Assembly: GCF_027942865.1 (NCBI RefSeq)
Contig: NC_134515.1
Coordinates: 28,525,949-28,589,948, forward strand
Reading direction: 5' to 3'
DNA: 64,000 bases
Source: Odontesthes bonariensis
Taxonomy: Eukaryota > Chordata > Actinopteri > Atheriniformes > Atherinopsidae
The stretch's first letter is position 1; every line of letters starts with the position of its first letter. The translations under genes and the position numbers were made by a program. The notes under the pieces are model-generated. The model was not told the DNA's origin. It searched no databases and saw nothing but the letters and a program-made list of their open reading frames with translations. Positions 62,650 to 64,000 of the stretch are shown here, one piece after another.

Positions 62650-64000
62650 ATGGGAGTTGAAATTGAGACAATAACTCCAGGCGATGGTAGGAATTGTGAC
62701 TCTTGCTTCTTCTTCTTTTTTAGCGTACTACTTAATTTGATCGAAAGACTGTGGAGGTCATTGTTAAACAATGCTTTGTCCATTTTCTCATCCTATTAGG
62801 ACAAACATTCCCGAAGAAGGGGCAGCGCGTCGTGGTGCACTATGTCGGTGAGTGTGAAGGCTACTCCAAGATTTAGATGTTTTCTGTTTGAGGCCAAATT
62901 GAGCTAAATCTGTCCTGGTAGTCATTAGATGTGGTTAAATGTAATTGTTTGCGCGCGGGGGGAAACTATCGAAGTCGAAACAGTTTGTTTGAGCTAACAA
63001 CAGCTGGTTGTCCAGAGCTGCTCCTCTCGGTTAGCATTGCAGCTATCACTTATACTCTGTGTAACAAATTGCCCGTACTGTCTTTTTGGCTAACATCAGC
63101 TAAGATGATGCTAAAGCCGGGCGTTTGCTCGCCTACTCCTGTCAGGTTCTTAATAACTTAAGCGGACATGACTTGTCTTTATTGTAGGGACAAAGAAATA
63201 GTTGAGCTAACGATACTGTAGCAGCTGTCAGCCCCCACCCGCCCACCCAATTTAAGCTAAACGGTCCCATGATGCTAGCCTGCTAACGCTAGCTCTGGAG
63301 ACTTTTTGAAGGCTGCCTGGCGCTGAACACTGAGCCAAGCTAATTTTGTCGAGCTCTGCCCCTCAAAGTCGCTAACCAGCTTCGCTTTCTTGACCCCTCG
63401 TTCTTTTTTCTTCTGCTTTCAGGAACACTGGCAGATGGGAAAGTGTTCGACTCTTCGAGGTCCAGGGGGAAGCCGTTTAAATTCAAGATTGGGCACCAGG
63501 AGGTTATCCGTGGCTGGGAGGAAGGAGTTGCTCAGGTGAGGAAGAATTCCTTTTCACTGAGGATACCCACTCCCGTGTAACTCATTATAGAGTGTATCAT
63601 TGTCATTTTTGGGGATACACCTATCTTAAACTGCAGCACATCTGTTAAGATGGCTTGTGTAGTAGTAGTAGTAGTAGTAGTTGCTTATGGTGGTGTTAAA
63701 CTGTAGTGGTGGAAAAAACACCTTCCAGCACTGCACCACATACAGCTGCCTTCTGTAAGATCAACTCAATCTAAACTAAATCAGTACCTCCACGAACACT
63801 GTCGACTTTCACTAACACTGATGCGCCGGTAGGTACATTTAAAAGTGTTAAACACGGCCAAGGTTTTTAGCACGCTGAGGATATACTGAACAGACCATTA
63901 TTATGCCAGATGGGCCGTTTATTGGTCAGAGAGAATAAGAATATTGTCTCCTCGTCCTCGTTAAAGTCCTGTGTACACAATGCTGTTTTTGTTCTCAGAG
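62650..64000 (+). CDS. fkbp1b: FKBP12/12.6 peptidyl-prolyl isomerase (3' end missing)
   Basis: Exons 62650-62686, 62800-62847 and 63423-63535 encode residues 1-66 of the ~108-residue family. The next acceptor TTCTCAG/AG lies at the right edge. Seen: MGVEIETI and FPKKGQ, as in FKBP1B; the pocket residues Tyr26, Phe36, Asp37, Phe46, Phe48, Val55, Ile56 and Trp59 (numbered without Met) are all present. Known: cytosolic prolyl isomerases that bind FK506/rapamycin and the ryanodine receptor calcium-release channels. Odd: positions 31, 32 and 59 are Ala, Asp and Trp, not the Gln, Asn and Phe typical of mammalian FKBP12.6, and the stretch RGWEEGVAQ is FKBP12-like. The neighbour MFSD2 gene matches human FKBP1B's location. 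fkbp1b is the best name, with fkbp1a the alternative. Confidence 0.88.
63659..63682. repeat. Trinucleotide microsatellite (TAG)n
   Basis: Eight TAG/GTA units in the third FKBP intron. Confidence 0.85.

Overview
The window is vertebrate nuclear DNA, almost certainly from a ray-finned (teleost) fish. Genes are split into short exons by GT-AG introns. The encoded proteins are chordate families: synaptophysin, PLP2, PRICKLE3, FAM110, MFSD2 and FKBP12/12.6. The spaces between exons hold fish-style DNA transposons, an L2-like LINE tail, long poly-T runs and many CA/CT/AT microsatellites. There are no bacterial-type operons, rRNA, CRISPR arrays or convincing tRNAs.

Six genes lie head to tail on the + strand. 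(1) 390-12690: a synaptophysin gene whose first exon is off the left edge, with a 3' UTR that is itself split by an intron. (2) 18521-29785: plp2, a small MARVEL-domain membrane protein of five coding exons. (3) 31115-48974: prickle3, with a PET domain, three LIM domains and a C-terminal CaaX box, in eleven coding exons. (4) 49500-53200: a FAM110-family gene with one coding exon and a 5' non-coding exon. (5) 53841-60774: an MFSD2-family lipid/lysolipid transporter (mfsd2b by neighbourhood), with two possible C-termini. (6) 62650-64000: the first three coding exons of an FKBP12/FKBP12.6 gene, cut by the right edge.

The left half (syp, plp2, prickle3) corresponds to the human Xp11.23 cluster PLP2-PRICKLE3-SYP. 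The right half (mfsd2b, fkbp1b) corresponds to human 2p23.3. The fish window joins the two blocks through a FAM110 gene.

Mobile DNA is concentrated between 14.3 and 28.4 kb, around and inside plp2. It includes: a candidate TTA-flanked TIR element (14322-17852) enclosing a broken piggyBac transposase and a 1.2-kb inverted-repeat structure with ~170-bp tandem units; a dead hAT element in plp2 intron 1 with a second TIR element inserted in it; and a compact hAT element in plp2 intron 3 with a perfect 8-bp target duplication. None carries an intact transposase. No new enzymatic or defence system was found. The most unusual items are the inverted-repeat structure at 16.1-17.3 kb, the nested transposons, the FKBP residues that decide FKBP12 versus FKBP12.6 behaviour, and the alternative tail of the MFSD2 transporter. 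All exon boundaries were read by eye from reading frame, splice-site consensus and family similarity; nothing was aligned by computer.
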